Assembly (NCBI GenBank): GCA_964391325.1
Contig: CAYMJM010000006.1
Span: 1-52,919 of the forward strand
Reading direction: 5' to 3'
DNA: 52,919 nt
From: CAYMJM01 sp964391325
GTDB lineage: Bacteria; Patescibacteriota; Dojkabacteria; B142; JAFGMG01
Positions 26,586 to 36,226 of this stretch are shown in pieces. The notes under the pieces are model-generated. The model made no database searches. It had not been told where the DNA came from and saw only the letters and a list, made by a program, of their open reading frames with translations. The first letter of the stretch is position 1; each line of letters starts with the position of its first letter. The translations under genes and the position numbers were made by a program.

Positions 26586-27197
26586 TTACTGTTCATAAAA
26601 ATAAAATTCAGTTTCAATGTCAGCTTTTACTTCTGTTCCATCAATAAGCCCTCCCTCTGCCCTAGGGGTCATCGCAATCCTTTTAATATTTATAATCCGA
26701 GGGAAATTTTCCATATCCGCAACTAAAGCATTGACACTCTGACGACTTCCTTGAACTGACAGAGTCATCTGCATGAAAGTAGTTTTGTTCCCAAGTGTAG
26801 CCGTATCAAGGGTTGATTTGCTGCTTCCAGAGGAAAAACTGACGGATATAAAGTCCACATTATTTCGTTCTATTAATCCCATCAAATTAGCCAGAAGTAA
26901 CTCCTCGTTCTTACTTGTCGGCATCGCTACATCTAAAAGTTTTAGCTGCTCTGCTCTGTCAGTTTCTGCTTTATTTAACGTCAGTAAATTTTCATACTTG
27001 ATGTCCAGCTGGCTTTTTACATCTCTTAACTTTTTATTTTCGTTCACCCTGTCCAAAATTGAGCCTACCGCTGGCCTTATTGCAAAAAATATCAATAATA
27101 CAACAACCGCAGCTGTTGCTATTGCCACTGTATAAGTTTTTCTTTGTGGTGTCTTAGATAAAGCGCTTAATTGTGTATTCGTTAATCTAATTGCCAT
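26586..27197 (-). CDS. pilO: PilO-like type IV pilus assembly platform protein
   Basis: I choose ATG 27197 (MAIRLTNTQLSAL) over the upstream frame opening at 27230. The protein has about 203 residues. A cytoplasmic N-terminus of about 20 residues is followed by a membrane helix (TVAIATAAVVVLLIFFAI) and a coiled-coil segment (ENKKLRDVKSQLDIKYENLLTL). A PilO/GspM-like ferredoxin-fold domain follows (NNVDFISVSFSSG, MTLSVQGSRQSVNALVADMENFPRIINIKRI). PilN and PilO form a heterodimer linking the pilus to the inner ring. The start overlaps the pilN-like end by about 11 bases. Family assignment rests on architecture and neighbour. Confidence 0.75.
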   Translation of the reverse strand: MAIRLTNTQLSALSKTPQRKTYTVAIATAAVVVLLIFFAIRPAVGSILDRVNENKKLRDVKSQLDIKYENLLTLNKAETDRAEQLKLLDVAMPTSKNEELLLANLMGLIERNNVDFISVSFSSGSSKSTLDTATLGNKTTFMQMTLSVQGSRQSVNALVADMENFPRIINIKRIAMTPRAEGGLIDGTEVKADIETEFYFYEQ

Positions 27198-27810
27198 TAT
27201 TGTCTGCTGGTAAACCAATATTAGGATCAATCTGGGGAATTTCTGTTTGTTGGGTCTCTGTCCTTTTGTTAACTGCTTTTATAATTGCCCTTAGTCCAAA
27301 ACTACCCCTACTGATAATATCATCCTCCTCTGTTGTTATCTCGAATGCTTCGACATTCATGAAAGAGTCTGACTCTTTCACCGCTTTTTCCAAGACAGAA
27401 ATTCTTTCTATTGTTCCTCCTCCTCTTATGGTTAATAAATCTCCTTCTATGCTGACTCTCAAGTCTGCAAAATCAGCTGCCAACAAGCTATTCAACTCAG
27501 CCATGACTGGAGCCTTGTTGGAAGAATTTTCCCAAATACTTTTATAGTTCTTAGTTCTTGTTTGGATTATCCTGTATCGGACTATACTCTCCTCGAATCC
27601 AGATATCGTCCTTTCTCTATTTTCTATATCTTTTTCAATCCTTCTTCCCTGTGTATCCACTACGACTCTGGTAACAAATGCTCCGATAACTATAAGCTCT
27701 ACTATAATGATAATAACCCTAGCAGTACCAAGTATCCATATATATATTTTCTCCCAAGTAGTAGGAGGTGCCGGCTGTTGTTTGAGTAAGTTAAATCCTT
27801 GAAGCCCCAC
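27187..27810 (-). CDS. pilN: PilN-like type IV pilus assembly platform protein
   Basis: The 207-residue protein starts at GTG 27810 with MGLQGFNLLKQQPAPPTTWEKIY; the short N-terminal INLL-like peptide (here FNLL) is what PilN uses to bind PilM. A membrane helix follows (ILGTARVIIIIVELIVIGAFVT, residues about 30-52), then a coiled coil (RRIEKDIENRERTISGFEE) and a periplasmic-type ferredoxin fold (SLLAADFADLRVSIEGDLLTI). The C-terminal tail is Gln/Pro-rich. No pilM is adjacent, so it must be elsewhere if present. It forms an operon with the pilO-like gene. Confidence 0.75.
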   Translation of the reverse strand: MGLQGFNLLKQQPAPPTTWEKIYIWILGTARVIIIIVELIVIGAFVTRVVVDTQGRRIEKDIENRERTISGFEESIVRYRIIQTRTKNYKSIWENSSNKAPVMAELNSLLAADFADLRVSIEGDLLTIRGGGTIERISVLEKAVKESDSFMNVEAFEITTEEDDIISRGSFGLRAIIKAVNKRTETQQTEIPQIDPNIGLPADNNGN

Positions 27811-27889
27811 AAAATTATTTATAACTATAATAGTTTAGGTATAAATTGACACAAATGTCAATGAGTTAATTTACCCGTAGCACTTACTT

Positions 27890-28258
27890 TTAAGATTTCT
27901 CTTGCCTTAAGTCTTCTTCTACGGTAGTAACCTGCACCTCAGGTTCTTTTGGAAGTACCCTTTTGGAATAAGCTGCCACTATCATATATACCCAGACTGA
28001 TGCTGTAAGAAGTGCGTCAATAAAACTAACAGCCACAAAAGTATTTTGCTGCTCCTCCAACGATTCCCTATCTATCAAAGAAGCGTATAAAAGGCTTACT
28101 ATTATTATTTTAAAAAGAACAATTGCACTGGAGGCCAAAATCATCAATGATACTTTTCTGTATTTGCGTATATTGAATAATGACAGAAACAAAGAAACAA
28201 GTAATGCCAGAAATAGTGGAGCTTGATAAAGAAGATATTTAAGAAAAACATCAGTCAT
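27890..28258 (-). CDS. Hypothetical four-helix membrane protein
   Basis: The 122-residue protein has four predicted helices: residues about 10-28 (YQAPLFLALLVSLFLSLF), 35-62 (VSLMILASSAIVLFKIIIVSLLYA), 75-96 (FVAVSFIDALLTASVWVYMIVAAY) plus the linking segment. The tail is acidic (EPEVQVTTVEEDLRQEKS) and likely cytoplasmic. I do not recognise the family. It lies between the pilN/pilO unit and the AlkD-like gene with gaps on both sides. Confidence 0.5.
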   Translation of the reverse strand: MTDVFLKYLLYQAPLFLALLVSLFLSLFNIRKYRKVSLMILASSAIVLFKIIIVSLLYASLIDRESLEEQQNTFVAVSFIDALLTASVWVYMIVAAYSKRVLPKEPEVQVTTVEEDLRQEKS

Positions 28259-28354
28259 AACTATAAAAATGAAAAGTAGTAATACCAGAATAGTATATTT
28301 TCAGTAGAAAGCCAAGACGTAGGATTGCGTTGGGCCCTAGTATCCGACAGTTTG

Positions 28355-29065
28355 CTACCCTTTTTTCATCGCTTCTGCTTTCAAATTCTGTGGCATTTTC
28401 TCAATGGCGTAGCGTAGAGCTGTCCTCGGCATTGTTGCTTTATTTGTCAGAACATAGTTAAACACTTCTCTCTGATGCGACTGGCTTGTTGCTTTTAACA
28501 TCCAGCCATATCCCTTCTGAACTAGATCCTCTTCGTCCAAAAGTAAAAGATCTGAAATTTCAAATATATCAGTTAAAAACTTACCTTTTCTTGCTGGGAC
28601 AATCAACGAAACCGCAGAAGCACGACGTACCCATCTGTTATCAGATTTAGTCCATTCTTTTAATTCTTTCAAATACTCAGGGTACATCTCGATAAATGTG
28701 CCTATAGTGTGGTTACACAAGGTATCGCATGACGCCCAGTTGCTTACATAATGGCTAACCCATCGTTCAAAGACTTGAAAATCTTCAGGCCTATATTCCT
28801 TATAGAGGCTATAAGACCAACTGCAGGCAATAAACGACTCTTCTAAGAATCCTGACTGCCACAATACCTCACACAATAAAAATATATCTTCCTTTTGCCT
28901 AGTCTTAATTTGATTGTAATATTTTTTCCCAATCTTACCAACAACAGCTGTCTTTACTCCATATAGCTTAATTTCTTCCTTAAAAAATCTTTTCCCGCTC
29001 TCCTTAGTCCTCAGATTCGTATTTTTATTTAATTCTTTACGAATGGCTTTAATCACAGTGTCCAT
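28355..29065 (-). CDS. AlkD-like DNA alkylation repair protein (HEAT-repeat glycosylase)
   Basis: The 236-residue all-helical protein matches the AlkD family in length and pattern: KESGKRFFKEEIKLYGVK (the early conserved block), FIACSWSYSLYKEYRPEDF, SNWASCDTLCNHTIG (the block with the catalytic-site Asp and Trp), NRWVRRASAVSLIVPARKG and QKGYGWMLKATS. AlkD enzymes remove positively charged alkylated bases such as 7-methylguanine without base flipping. The ATG at 29065 gives MDTVIKAIRKEL. With TatD and the endonuclease IV-like protein it suggests a basic excision repair capacity. Confidence 0.88.
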   Translation of the reverse strand: MDTVIKAIRKELNKNTNLRTKESGKRFFKEEIKLYGVKTAVVGKIGKKYYNQIKTRQKEDIFLLCEVLWQSGFLEESFIACSWSYSLYKEYRPEDFQVFERWVSHYVSNWASCDTLCNHTIGTFIEMYPEYLKELKEWTKSDNRWVRRASAVSLIVPARKGKFLTDIFEISDLLLLDEEDLVQKGYGWMLKATSQSHQREVFNYVLTNKATMPRTALRYAIEKMPQNLKAEAMKKG

Positions 29066-29087
29066 TTTGGTGTTTTAAAAATAAAAA

Positions 29088-29735
29088 CTATTTGTCTCTT
29101 ACAGCTGTAACTACAATCCTTTTTAAGTCTACACCAGCAGGCCAACATGTCATTAAAGTAAGTGTATCTTCCTCCATGTAACTTCCCAAATAACTTACTT
29201 CCTCAGGAGCTACTATCTTTGATTCCAAAACAGTATACTTGAATAGTTCAGAGTTATAGCTGACATAAATATTATCTCCATAATCTAACTCCCCCAGGAG
29301 ATAGAAGTAAACATTGTAATCTTTTCGTTCATAGAAATTGACAGCGGAGTGTGCAAAAAGGAACACATTCCCGCTCCCATCTGGTAGAGAAGAACCTCTG
29401 GCATGAGCAACTGCCTGTTTTAGAGCTTCTGTGTATTCGCTTTCATTATAAGGGTCTATATTCTTTATAACCCTGGCATTCGCCTTTATCTTTGGTATAT
29501 ACAATCCAAAACTATTGTCTACAAAAACAACAGTTGTATCCTTTGAGATGTCTGAGGTGATATCTCCACCTTCTTCTATTATTTGAACTTCCACATTACC
29601 TGGGACAGGAAAAAGCATATAATCCAAGTACGATACTGCTAGCGGCCAGTATATAACAAAAAGTAATACTAGTCCTCCCAGAAATAATACTAAGCCTATA
29701 TATCTTAAGTTAAATTTATTTCCTCTTATTAGCAT
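29088..29735 (-). CDS. Sortase (class D/E-like transpeptidase)
   Basis: The 215-residue protein has an N-terminal membrane anchor (YIGLVLFLGGLVLLFVIYWPLAV, residues about 12-34) and a sortase beta-barrel. The catalytic His is in FLFAHSAVNF, the Cys in LTLMTCWPAG (the TLxTC motif reads TLMTC) and the Arg in DLKRIVVTAV. It cleaves LPXTG-type signals between Thr and Gly and links the product to an acceptor. The start overlaps the stop of the upstream giant adhesin gene by 20 bases, so the two are translationally coupled and the adhesin with its LPRTG is the obvious substrate. Confidence 0.92.
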   Translation of the reverse strand: MLIRGNKFNLRYIGLVLFLGGLVLLFVIYWPLAVSYLDYMLFPVPGNVEVQIIEEGGDITSDISKDTTVVFVDNSFGLYIPKIKANARVIKNIDPYNESEYTEALKQAVAHARGSSLPDGSGNVFLFAHSAVNFYERKDYNVYFYLLGELDYGDNIYVSYNSELFKYTVLESKIVAPEEVSYLGSYMEEDTLTLMTCWPAGVDLKRIVVTAVRDK

Positions 29736-32700
29736 ACAGATATACTACAACACTGAGTACTATCGCTCCAAGTACTATGCCGCCTCCTAATAGAAAATTT
29801 CTATTTTTTCTCCAAAAAGAACCCTCTTCTGAAGTAGTACCTTCTTCAGCTTCAGTGTCTTCGCCTTTCACATCTCCTGTATCCTCGCTGTCTGATTCCT
29901 CTTCAGTGTCCTCCTCTGCATCTTTCTGGACGTCTCCGGTTGTATCATTCGTATCAATTACTTCCGAATTTCCTCCAAGACTGCCCGTTGTTGTTGTCCT
30001 GCTATCCGCAGCATTGACTACTCTCGTACTTACAATATCGTCCGTGACTATTGGCGACGAATTACCTAATGCATCCACTGCGCGAACAGCATAATAATAA
30101 TTTTGGCTGCAATTAGTAACAGCATTATCTACAAATGATATGCTCTGATTAGGACCTAAATCCAACGTCTTTATCAATGTAGAGCTATTTGCTATAAACG
30201 GAGTTGTATCAGACCTGAATATTTGTACTCTAGATGTCCGTCCATCATTTGCAGTTACGAAGGCGAGAGTATATGAACATTCTCCTTTGGTCTTGCTATA
30301 CTTTGTCACAGAGGAAGGCTTTTCCAAGTTCACCTCGACTTTTACCTTCTTTGAATATTCCTCATACGCTCCTGCTGTAACTTTGATATAAAATTCATAT
30401 GTACCACTGCCAGTTATCACTGTATCATCTGCAACACAATTTCCACTATTAGCAGTATATATAGGTCCAAACGATCCTTTGGCAGTTTCAAAACACTGTA
30501 TCTTTAGGTCTCTGCCCTGTCGGTCCAGTACCACATAACCTATATCAAAATTACTCATTTTGGTTGGTGAAGCTGGCTGCCCCAGTTTTACTTCTACTGT
30601 ATCTTCTGTTAAAGCATGAGCTGGTAGCATTCCAAATGGGATTGAAAACCCAAAAAGAACTGCACCTGCAATTATCGGGAAGACAATCCCTCTCTTCGGT
30701 TTAATAAACATCAGAATTAATCCAAATAAAACAGAAATTAATGCGCCTAGAGTGATATATGTGCCTGATCCTGTTCTTGGAAGCAGAGCAGTAGTAGAAG
30801 TGCCCAACACTCTTCCCTCTTCTACTGCTGGTGTTGACAGCACAAGCACCTCTGTCCCTACAAATACGCCTGATTTCTTGTTCCCCACAACTTTATCCCC
30901 TGCTAAAGAAATACCTTCCGTCCAAGCAATATCTTCATAAATACCAGGATCCTGTAACAATGATATTTTTACTTTGTATGTAAGAACCACAGTATCTCCT
31001 TCTTCCATATCCCCAAGAATCCATGTTGCAGGTTTCCCATCTATATACTCTGGTTCTGTCGTAACAAGCGAAGTAGAGCTCCATGACCCTGGTATATATT
31101 CAAAACCTGCTGGGGCAAGATCTGTAACTGTAACATCTTTTATAAGGTACTTTCCTTTTTTGCCATCGTTTGGAGCAGTGATTGTAAGTGTATAGGTTAC
31201 GATCTCTCCCGGATACATTCCAGACACCAAACTATCGTTTGATTTAGTAATCTTTAACACAGGTTTTATCACTTCATTGTAACAAATGAATGTTACATGC
31301 TCGTTGCTTGCTAAACTCAAATTCTGATAGTCCTTATGCCCATAATAATTTGCATGCTGCACACCTCTTGATATAACTTCATTAAAGGGTTCGCAGCCTT
31401 TAAAAATATATCCATCTTTATATAGCTCCGTAAATGAGTAGTGACCCGGATTAAGCGAATCAAAAACTGCCGTCTGTGGATTCAGTTCGGAATCGCTTAT
31501 TGACTTAGTAGCTATAACAGTTTTTCTCCATTTCAGTTGAATGTCAAAAAGATCGTCGGAGAACACAGGCTCTCCGCCATGACCTTTTTTTCTAACATCT
31601 TTGATGATCGTGATACTTGCCGGTTTCTGCTTATTGGTACAGGTAACCTTATACGTCTGACCACTTTTTACTTTGATATCCGTGGCCAATACGCCGTACG
31701 GCAGATAGCAGCCTAGTGATTCATAATCCCCGTCCTCAATTTCTGTAATAGTAAATGGCCCTGGGCCACTTACTTTGTACATAACGGAAATTTTTTCTGA
31801 GATAGTTCTGAAGTTCTCGTCATTTAAACTAACTGTAAATTCATGGCTATCTTTAACTTCTCTACTATTGATGTCTACCACATTCTTGAATACTTTAATA
31901 GTTGCATCCTTGAAGTTGCCGAAATTTACAAAGAGTTTATGGGTACCGGATTTGATAGTTATACTTTCCGGATCTGCGGTTGTCTGAGTCCAGCCGCTTT
32001 GATTTACTTCTCTTACGATATATGTCCCAGCCTTCAATCCTGTAAAACTATACCTTCCAAGGGAGTTAGTAACTTCGTATTTCTCCCCATAATCCCATCG
32101 TCCATTATTATTTTCATCTATATATATCTTCCAGCCCTTCAGCGGTGTCTCACCTAAATCAAATACACCATCTCCATCTTTATCTTCAAATTTTATACCT
32201 GTGATAGACCCTAATTCAAAGTTGCCAAAGTCAATCACCTGTGTGCCTCCGGATGTTATTTTGATAGAGGAATGACATAGACTATTGGTTTTAGGGAATG
32301 TCTTGATCCAGCCTGATTGTTGTATCTCACAGACCTTGTAGGTACCTGGCACCAGGTTATCAAATTTATACTCTCCATGCATATTCGTCTTGACCAGGAT
32401 ATCAATCCCATGGTCATATTTTCCGTTATTATTCTTGTCCAAAAATATACTCCAGTTTGCTATGCCACGATCCCATTTATCTCTATTTCCATCCCCATCC
32501 TTGTCTTCAAACTTTACACCTGTGATTTTGCCGTATTGGTAGTTGCCAAAATCCTGATTTTTGACACTTTGGCCTGCCTGCAGGATTACTTCATAACAAT
32601 AAAGTCCTTTGTATTGACTTCCATTTTGAGGGTACGACTGATAATAAACTGCTTTCTTTTCTTCACACACATAGTACTTGCCAGGCTGCACGTTTTTAAA

Positions 32701-35076
32701 CACATAATTGCCATTTGTGGATGTGCGCACCTCATTTAAAGTCCTTGTGTTGGAGCTGTTTCTTAAATAAATCTTCCAGTTAGCAATACCAGATTCTTTA
32801 TGGTCTTTTTTTCCGTCAGCATCTTTGTCCAGCCATTTTATCCCACTGATGCTGGCATTCTTGGTATTTGTAAATGTACATGTTATTGTCTCTCCTGCGT
32901 TCAACTGTAAATTATTTGCTGTTTCTGTGTGCCCGTACGTACTGATGCAAGTAACATCTGACTGATGCCATCCCTCCGGCAATGTTTCAGTAACAGAATA
33001 AGTACCCGCTTGAAGCACCTGTTCATTAGGAGCACTCATGTCTGAGAGGGTAAATCCATTATAATTAGGCCCAGTTGTTGTGAATATAAAATTCTGCTTA
33101 CTACCGCGTGGGTCAGTAACTTTATCTACAATAATTTTCCCAGTTTCCTGTGTGTTATTGAATGTACAGCTCACATGCAGGTCTGGAGTGATCGTAATAC
33201 TCACTTTTCTATTCTGCAGATCTACAGTTGCACCCTCGCTACAGCTGATACTAGTTAGCTTCCATCCGGAAGTTATGTTTTCAGTAACTGTATATGTTCC
33301 CGGTTTAATGTCTGAGAAAGTAATACTATTGTTATAAGTATTGTCTGCATTGTTATCATCATCAAGAGTGAAAGTTGCCTGAGATAGCCCAGTAGTAGTG
33401 AAAGTGAAATCCTGTGCATCTTTTGGCTGGGCAGATTTCAAAATAGTAATAGAGCCAGGGATTGTTTTATTGACAAAATTACAATATATAATGTCATCAT
33501 CACCTACCTGAATATTGCCAACACCATCAGAGATAGTCTGACCTACTGGCACATCTGCTATGTCACCTTTTTTATAACAAGCTGCTGAATCATAGCTATA
33601 ACCAGAAAGTACACTTGTCTCTGTGACTGAATATGTTCCCGCATCAACTTTTACGGATTCTGTCTGACCATTAGTATCAGTAGTTTTTGTGGTTCCTGCT
33701 ATATTAAAGGTCCAGCCGGCTCCTCCTCTATAGCTCTCTCCGACCTGATCATAGTATTTATTGATAGTAATTGTCCCTCCACAGGTCTGCTTAGCAAATG
33801 TTGCTAAATCTTCGGCCAGCTCATCAAAACTACTTGTAATTACATCCGATGTTAATACATCCCCTGTATCAATAAGATCACCGGATATTGCCTGTAAACG
33901 TGACACTGTAGGATTTCCGATTCCCAAAGCCAGGATACGAGTGCCTCCTAATTTAATACTATTAGCTGCCGCAATCGCTGGCGGCAAATGTGTCGTGTAA
34001 CCAGTCTCGTTTACAGGTCCAGACGAACCCGCAGTACTGGCCGTAGGGTCTCCGTCAGTTGCGAATATTATCAAATTTGGCTTATCGGTTCCACCACTGA
34101 AACTGGCTCCAGCTACCTGTAAACCAGCTTCCCAGTTGGTATATTCACCAGTAGGACTGGCAGGTAGACTGTTTATTGCAGCATTGACTAAGCTGATATC
34201 AGAAGTGAACGGCTGAGCGAGAGTTGCGCCATTTCCAAAAATCGTCACAGAGAACTGTGTTGGTGTACCTGCCAATTGGCTAGTAAAAGCAGTCAAAGCA
34301 TCTTTCATCTGTGTACGCTGCGTAGCTGTAATACTTCGTGAATTGTCCATAACCAGAGAAATATCAAGTCCGCATGCCTGAGCAAGTGGAGGATTTGCAA
34401 CAGGGAGTACAGGCGTACCACTCCTTGACAAGCTATCAAGCTTATCACTGTTATCAAGCTTTGTAGAAATGGACTCCGGAGTGGTTACTACATAAACTGA
34501 AAAATGATCCAGTCCTTTGACTTGAATACTTGGACCGTTATCTATAACTGTACCTGTAACCTCTTTCGGATTATTAATTAAATCTCCTCTATTTTCCCCA
34601 TACATTATTTTTTCATCAGTTCCATTACTGGGAAGAGTCAAATCGTATTCAAATGTGCCATTTACCATATCTGTAGTAATATCATACGCTTTGTTGCCGG
34701 TAGCTCCTGTTGTCTCAATTTCTTCACCTGTCAAAGTCAGTTCTGTAATTGTAAGTTTAGACGGATTTTCAGGCAATTTCGTGAATGTGATCGAGACAAA
34801 ACTATTTTGTGGTGCAATATATATCTCTCCAACAACTACAACATTGGATGTAGTTGCGGAGCTGCCCTCAGTAAGCCATATCGGTTCAAGGGTTTCTATT
34901 TCCGGAATATCTTCTTCAACAACTTCCTCATTTACCTCTTCAATAACAGAATTATCTTCTGGTTGCATAGCAACTAATTCAGCAATGGCAACAGCAGGGG
35001 AAGTAGACGAGTAAATAAAAACAAGAAGGGAAATAACAATCTTATGCAAAGAAGATTTCTTTAATAATCTCTTCAT
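29716..35076 (-). CDS. Giant vWA/Cna-B/SdrD-type surface adhesin with an internal LPRTG sorting signal
   Basis: I choose ATG 35076 (MKRLLKKSSLHKIVISLLVF, a signal peptide), giving 1786 residues. A vWA domain spans about 237-428 with MIDAS DNSRS (244-248) and TDGDP. Several SpaA/Cna-B-like modules follow (about 433-740), each ending in GTYSVTE-type strands. Three SdrD B-like modules with calcium-loop signatures follow (GIKWLDKDADGKKD at 744, GVKFEDKDGDGNRD at 853, GIKFEDKDGDGVFD at 960), then two more Cna-B-like modules and a DUF11-like domain (about 1272-1400). LPRTG lies at 1432-1436, followed by a membrane helix and KPKRG (1459-1463). The protein does not end there: a second hydrophobic segment with an AHA signal-peptidase-like site (1486-1488), an FnIII-like region, an acidic low-complexity stretch and a last helix with KRK follow. 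It is probably displayed on the surface for attachment to hosts. Confidence 0.88.
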   Translation of the reverse strand: MKRLLKKSSLHKIVISLLVFIYSSTSPAVAIAELVAMQPEDNSVIEEVNEEVVEEDIPEIETLEPIWLTEGSSATTSNVVVVGEIYIAPQNSFVSITFTKLPENPSKLTITELTLTGEEIETTGATGNKAYDITTDMVNGTFEYDLTLPSNGTDEKIMYGENRGDLINNPKEVTGTVIDNGPSIQVKGLDHFSVYVVTTPESISTKLDNSDKLDSLSRSGTPVLPVANPPLAQACGLDISLVMDNSRSITATQRTQMKDALTAFTSQLAGTPTQFSVTIFGNGATLAQPFTSDISLVNAAINSLPASPTGEYTNWEAGLQVAGASFSGGTDKPNLIIFATDGDPTASTAGSSGPVNETGYTTHLPPAIAAANSIKLGGTRILALGIGNPTVSRLQAISGDLIDTGDVLTSDVITSSFDELAEDLATFAKQTCGGTITINKYYDQVGESYRGGAGWTFNIAGTTKTTDTNGQTESVKVDAGTYSVTETSVLSGYSYDSAACYKKGDIADVPVGQTISDGVGNIQVGDDDIIYCNFVNKTIPGSITILKSAQPKDAQDFTFTTTGLSQATFTLDDDNNADNTYNNSITFSDIKPGTYTVTENITSGWKLTSISCSEGATVDLQNRKVSITITPDLHVSCTFNNTQETGKIIVDKVTDPRGSKQNFIFTTTGPNYNGFTLSDMSAPNEQVLQAGTYSVTETLPEGWHQSDVTCISTYGHTETANNLQLNAGETITCTFTNTKNASISGIKWLDKDADGKKDHKESGIANWKIYLRNSSNTRTLNEVRTSTNGNYVFKNVQPGKYYVCEEKKAVYYQSYPQNGSQYKGLYCYEVILQAGQSVKNQDFGNYQYGKITGVKFEDKDGDGNRDKWDRGIANWSIFLDKNNNGKYDHGIDILVKTNMHGEYKFDNLVPGTYKVCEIQQSGWIKTFPKTNSLCHSSIKITSGGTQVIDFGNFELGSITGIKFEDKDGDGVFDLGETPLKGWKIYIDENNNGRWDYGEKYEVTNSLGRYSFTGLKAGTYIVREVNQSGWTQTTADPESITIKSGTHKLFVNFGNFKDATIKVFKNVVDINSREVKDSHEFTVSLNDENFRTISEKISVMYKVSGPGPFTITEIEDGDYESLGCYLPYGVLATDIKVKSGQTYKVTCTNKQKPASITIIKDVRKKGHGGEPVFSDDLFDIQLKWRKTVIATKSISDSELNPQTAVFDSLNPGHYSFTELYKDGYIFKGCEPFNEVISRGVQHANYYGHKDYQNLSLASNEHVTFICYNEVIKPVLKITKSNDSLVSGMYPGEIVTYTLTITAPNDGKKGKYLIKDVTVTDLAPAGFEYIPGSWSSTSLVTTEPEYIDGKPATWILGDMEEGDTVVLTYKVKISLLQDPGIYEDIAWTEGISLAGDKVVGNKKSGVFVGTEVLVLSTPAVEEGRVLGTSTTALLPRTGSGTYITLGALISVLFGLILMFIKPKRGIVFPIIAGAVLFGFSIPFGMLPAHALTEDTVEVKLGQPASPTKMSNFDIGYVVLDRQGRDLKIQCFETAKGSFGPIYTANSGNCVADDTVITGSGTYEFYIKVTAGAYEEYSKKVKVEVNLEKPSSVTKYSKTKGECSYTLAFVTANDGRTSRVQIFRSDTTPFIANSSTLIKTLDLGPNQSISFVDNAVTNCSQNYYYAVRAVDALGNSSPIVTDDIVSTRVVNAADSRTTTTGSLGGNSEVIDTNDTTGDVQKDAEEDTEEESDSEDTGDVKGEDTEAEEGTTSEEGSFWRKNRNFLLGGGIVLGAIVLSVVVYLYANKRK

Positions 35077-35458
35077 ACATATATATTTAAAAGTAAAATT
35101 ATATATAGCCAAGAGAATTATGTTGTTTAGGGGGGCAGAACCTACGGACAAACATAATCCCAAAATAGATTACATTTATCTCTCTTTATATGACAGTAAA
35201 AGAACAAGCATACTGTACATATAAAAAATTGTAACATTTACAAGCAAAGAGGTCAACTCTATGATTATATTTCTTTATCAAAATTTGTGGATATTGTTTA
35301 CTCAGCACATATTTATACACTGGTAATCGTCCTATACTATTAATAGGTTTCTACTTTTATAAACTTTCACTAGACGTCAAGTAAATTCACTCAATAATCC
35401 ACCATAAGGATTTTTTGATGAAGCTTCATAACATCAGTATCAGAAATTGCTGCTACTG
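35077..35458. other. Non-coding gap upstream of the adhesin gene
   Basis: AT-rich, no gene seen. On the minus strand a TATATATAAT stretch near 35087-35097 could be the adhesin -10 region. There is an inverted repeat ACAGTA/TACTGT near 35191-35215 and a palindrome ATGAAGCTTCAT near 35419-35430. AATCC/GGATT followed by six T on the plus strand (about 35396-35418) is a weak terminator-like hairpin. Confidence 0.35.
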
Positions 35459-36226
35459 CTACCATTGAGTTTTAGCGAAGTTTGCTATCGAATAGCTATA
35501 CTCTCTTACTGTATCCTTGTAGACTACTTTTACAGGATCGCCATTTTTCAACTGTTCAAATTGTTCTTCTGTCAAAGGTGCACAATACTGAGTTAGAACT
35601 ATAGAACCGTCCTCACTTATTGTTTCTATAGGATTAGCCACATCAAGTATTGCTGCAGGATATTCTTCGCTGGCAGGCTTAATTATGTTGAATGCATGTC
35701 CTTCAAATCTACCTTCACGATTAATATCTAGTGAACCCGTGATATAAGTTATTTCTTCTTCATCGGAAAGTAATTGTTGTGCTATCAAAGCCATTTCTGT
35801 ACACATCATTGCTCTCCTACCTTCAAATTGTCTAATAGTTGCATCCCCTCTAGTTTCTTTACCATCACCAACATAAACTAATAAATTTTGTTTGGCAGTA
35901 TGATCATATGGTAAACCACCATTAAAATTTGTAATAGTTTCGGCAATTGCAACTATCCTCACAGCTTGACTACCCGACATCCCATTCGGGAATATTTTTT
36001 CCGTAGGAAAAACAACACTGTATTTTTTGCAAGCTTCCCTGTATGACTGTTTCATTGGCTCAAAGTCCTGGCTTTTTACAACTAAAAATCTTTCTGCACC
36101 AGAAAGGACTGTACTCTTTGCTATGCGACTCCCATCCTCAAATGCTCCTTCGTGATGGAATAATTGTCCAAACTCTTCGGGTTCAATGCTTGGTCCAATA
36201 GTGATATCTGGTGATGAAGTCGACAT
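35459..36226 (-). CDS. Hypothetical protein with a possible Cys-His-Asp (transglutaminase-like) triad
   Basis: The 255-residue soluble protein has no signal peptide. I do not recognise it by overall sequence. Three segments in the right order and spacing resemble a transglutaminase/papain-like core: RAMMCTEMALIAQQLL (Cys142 at a helix start), GHAFNII (His177) and AAILDVANP (Asp195). A protease, transglutaminase or amidase role is therefore possible but unproven. The gene stands alone, with non-coding sequence on both sides, between the adhesin and an EamA-type transporter. Confidence 0.55.
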   Translation of the reverse strand: MSTSSPDITIGPSIEPEEFGQLFHHEGAFEDGSRIAKSTVLSGAERFLVVKSQDFEPMKQSYREACKKYSVVFPTEKIFPNGMSGSQAVRIVAIAETITNFNGGLPYDHTAKQNLLVYVGDGKETRGDATIRQFEGRRAMMCTEMALIAQQLLSDEEEITYITGSLDINREGRFEGHAFNIIKPASEEYPAAILDVANPIETISEDGSIVLTQYCAPLTEEQFEQLKNGDPVKVVYKDTVREYSYSIANFAKTQW

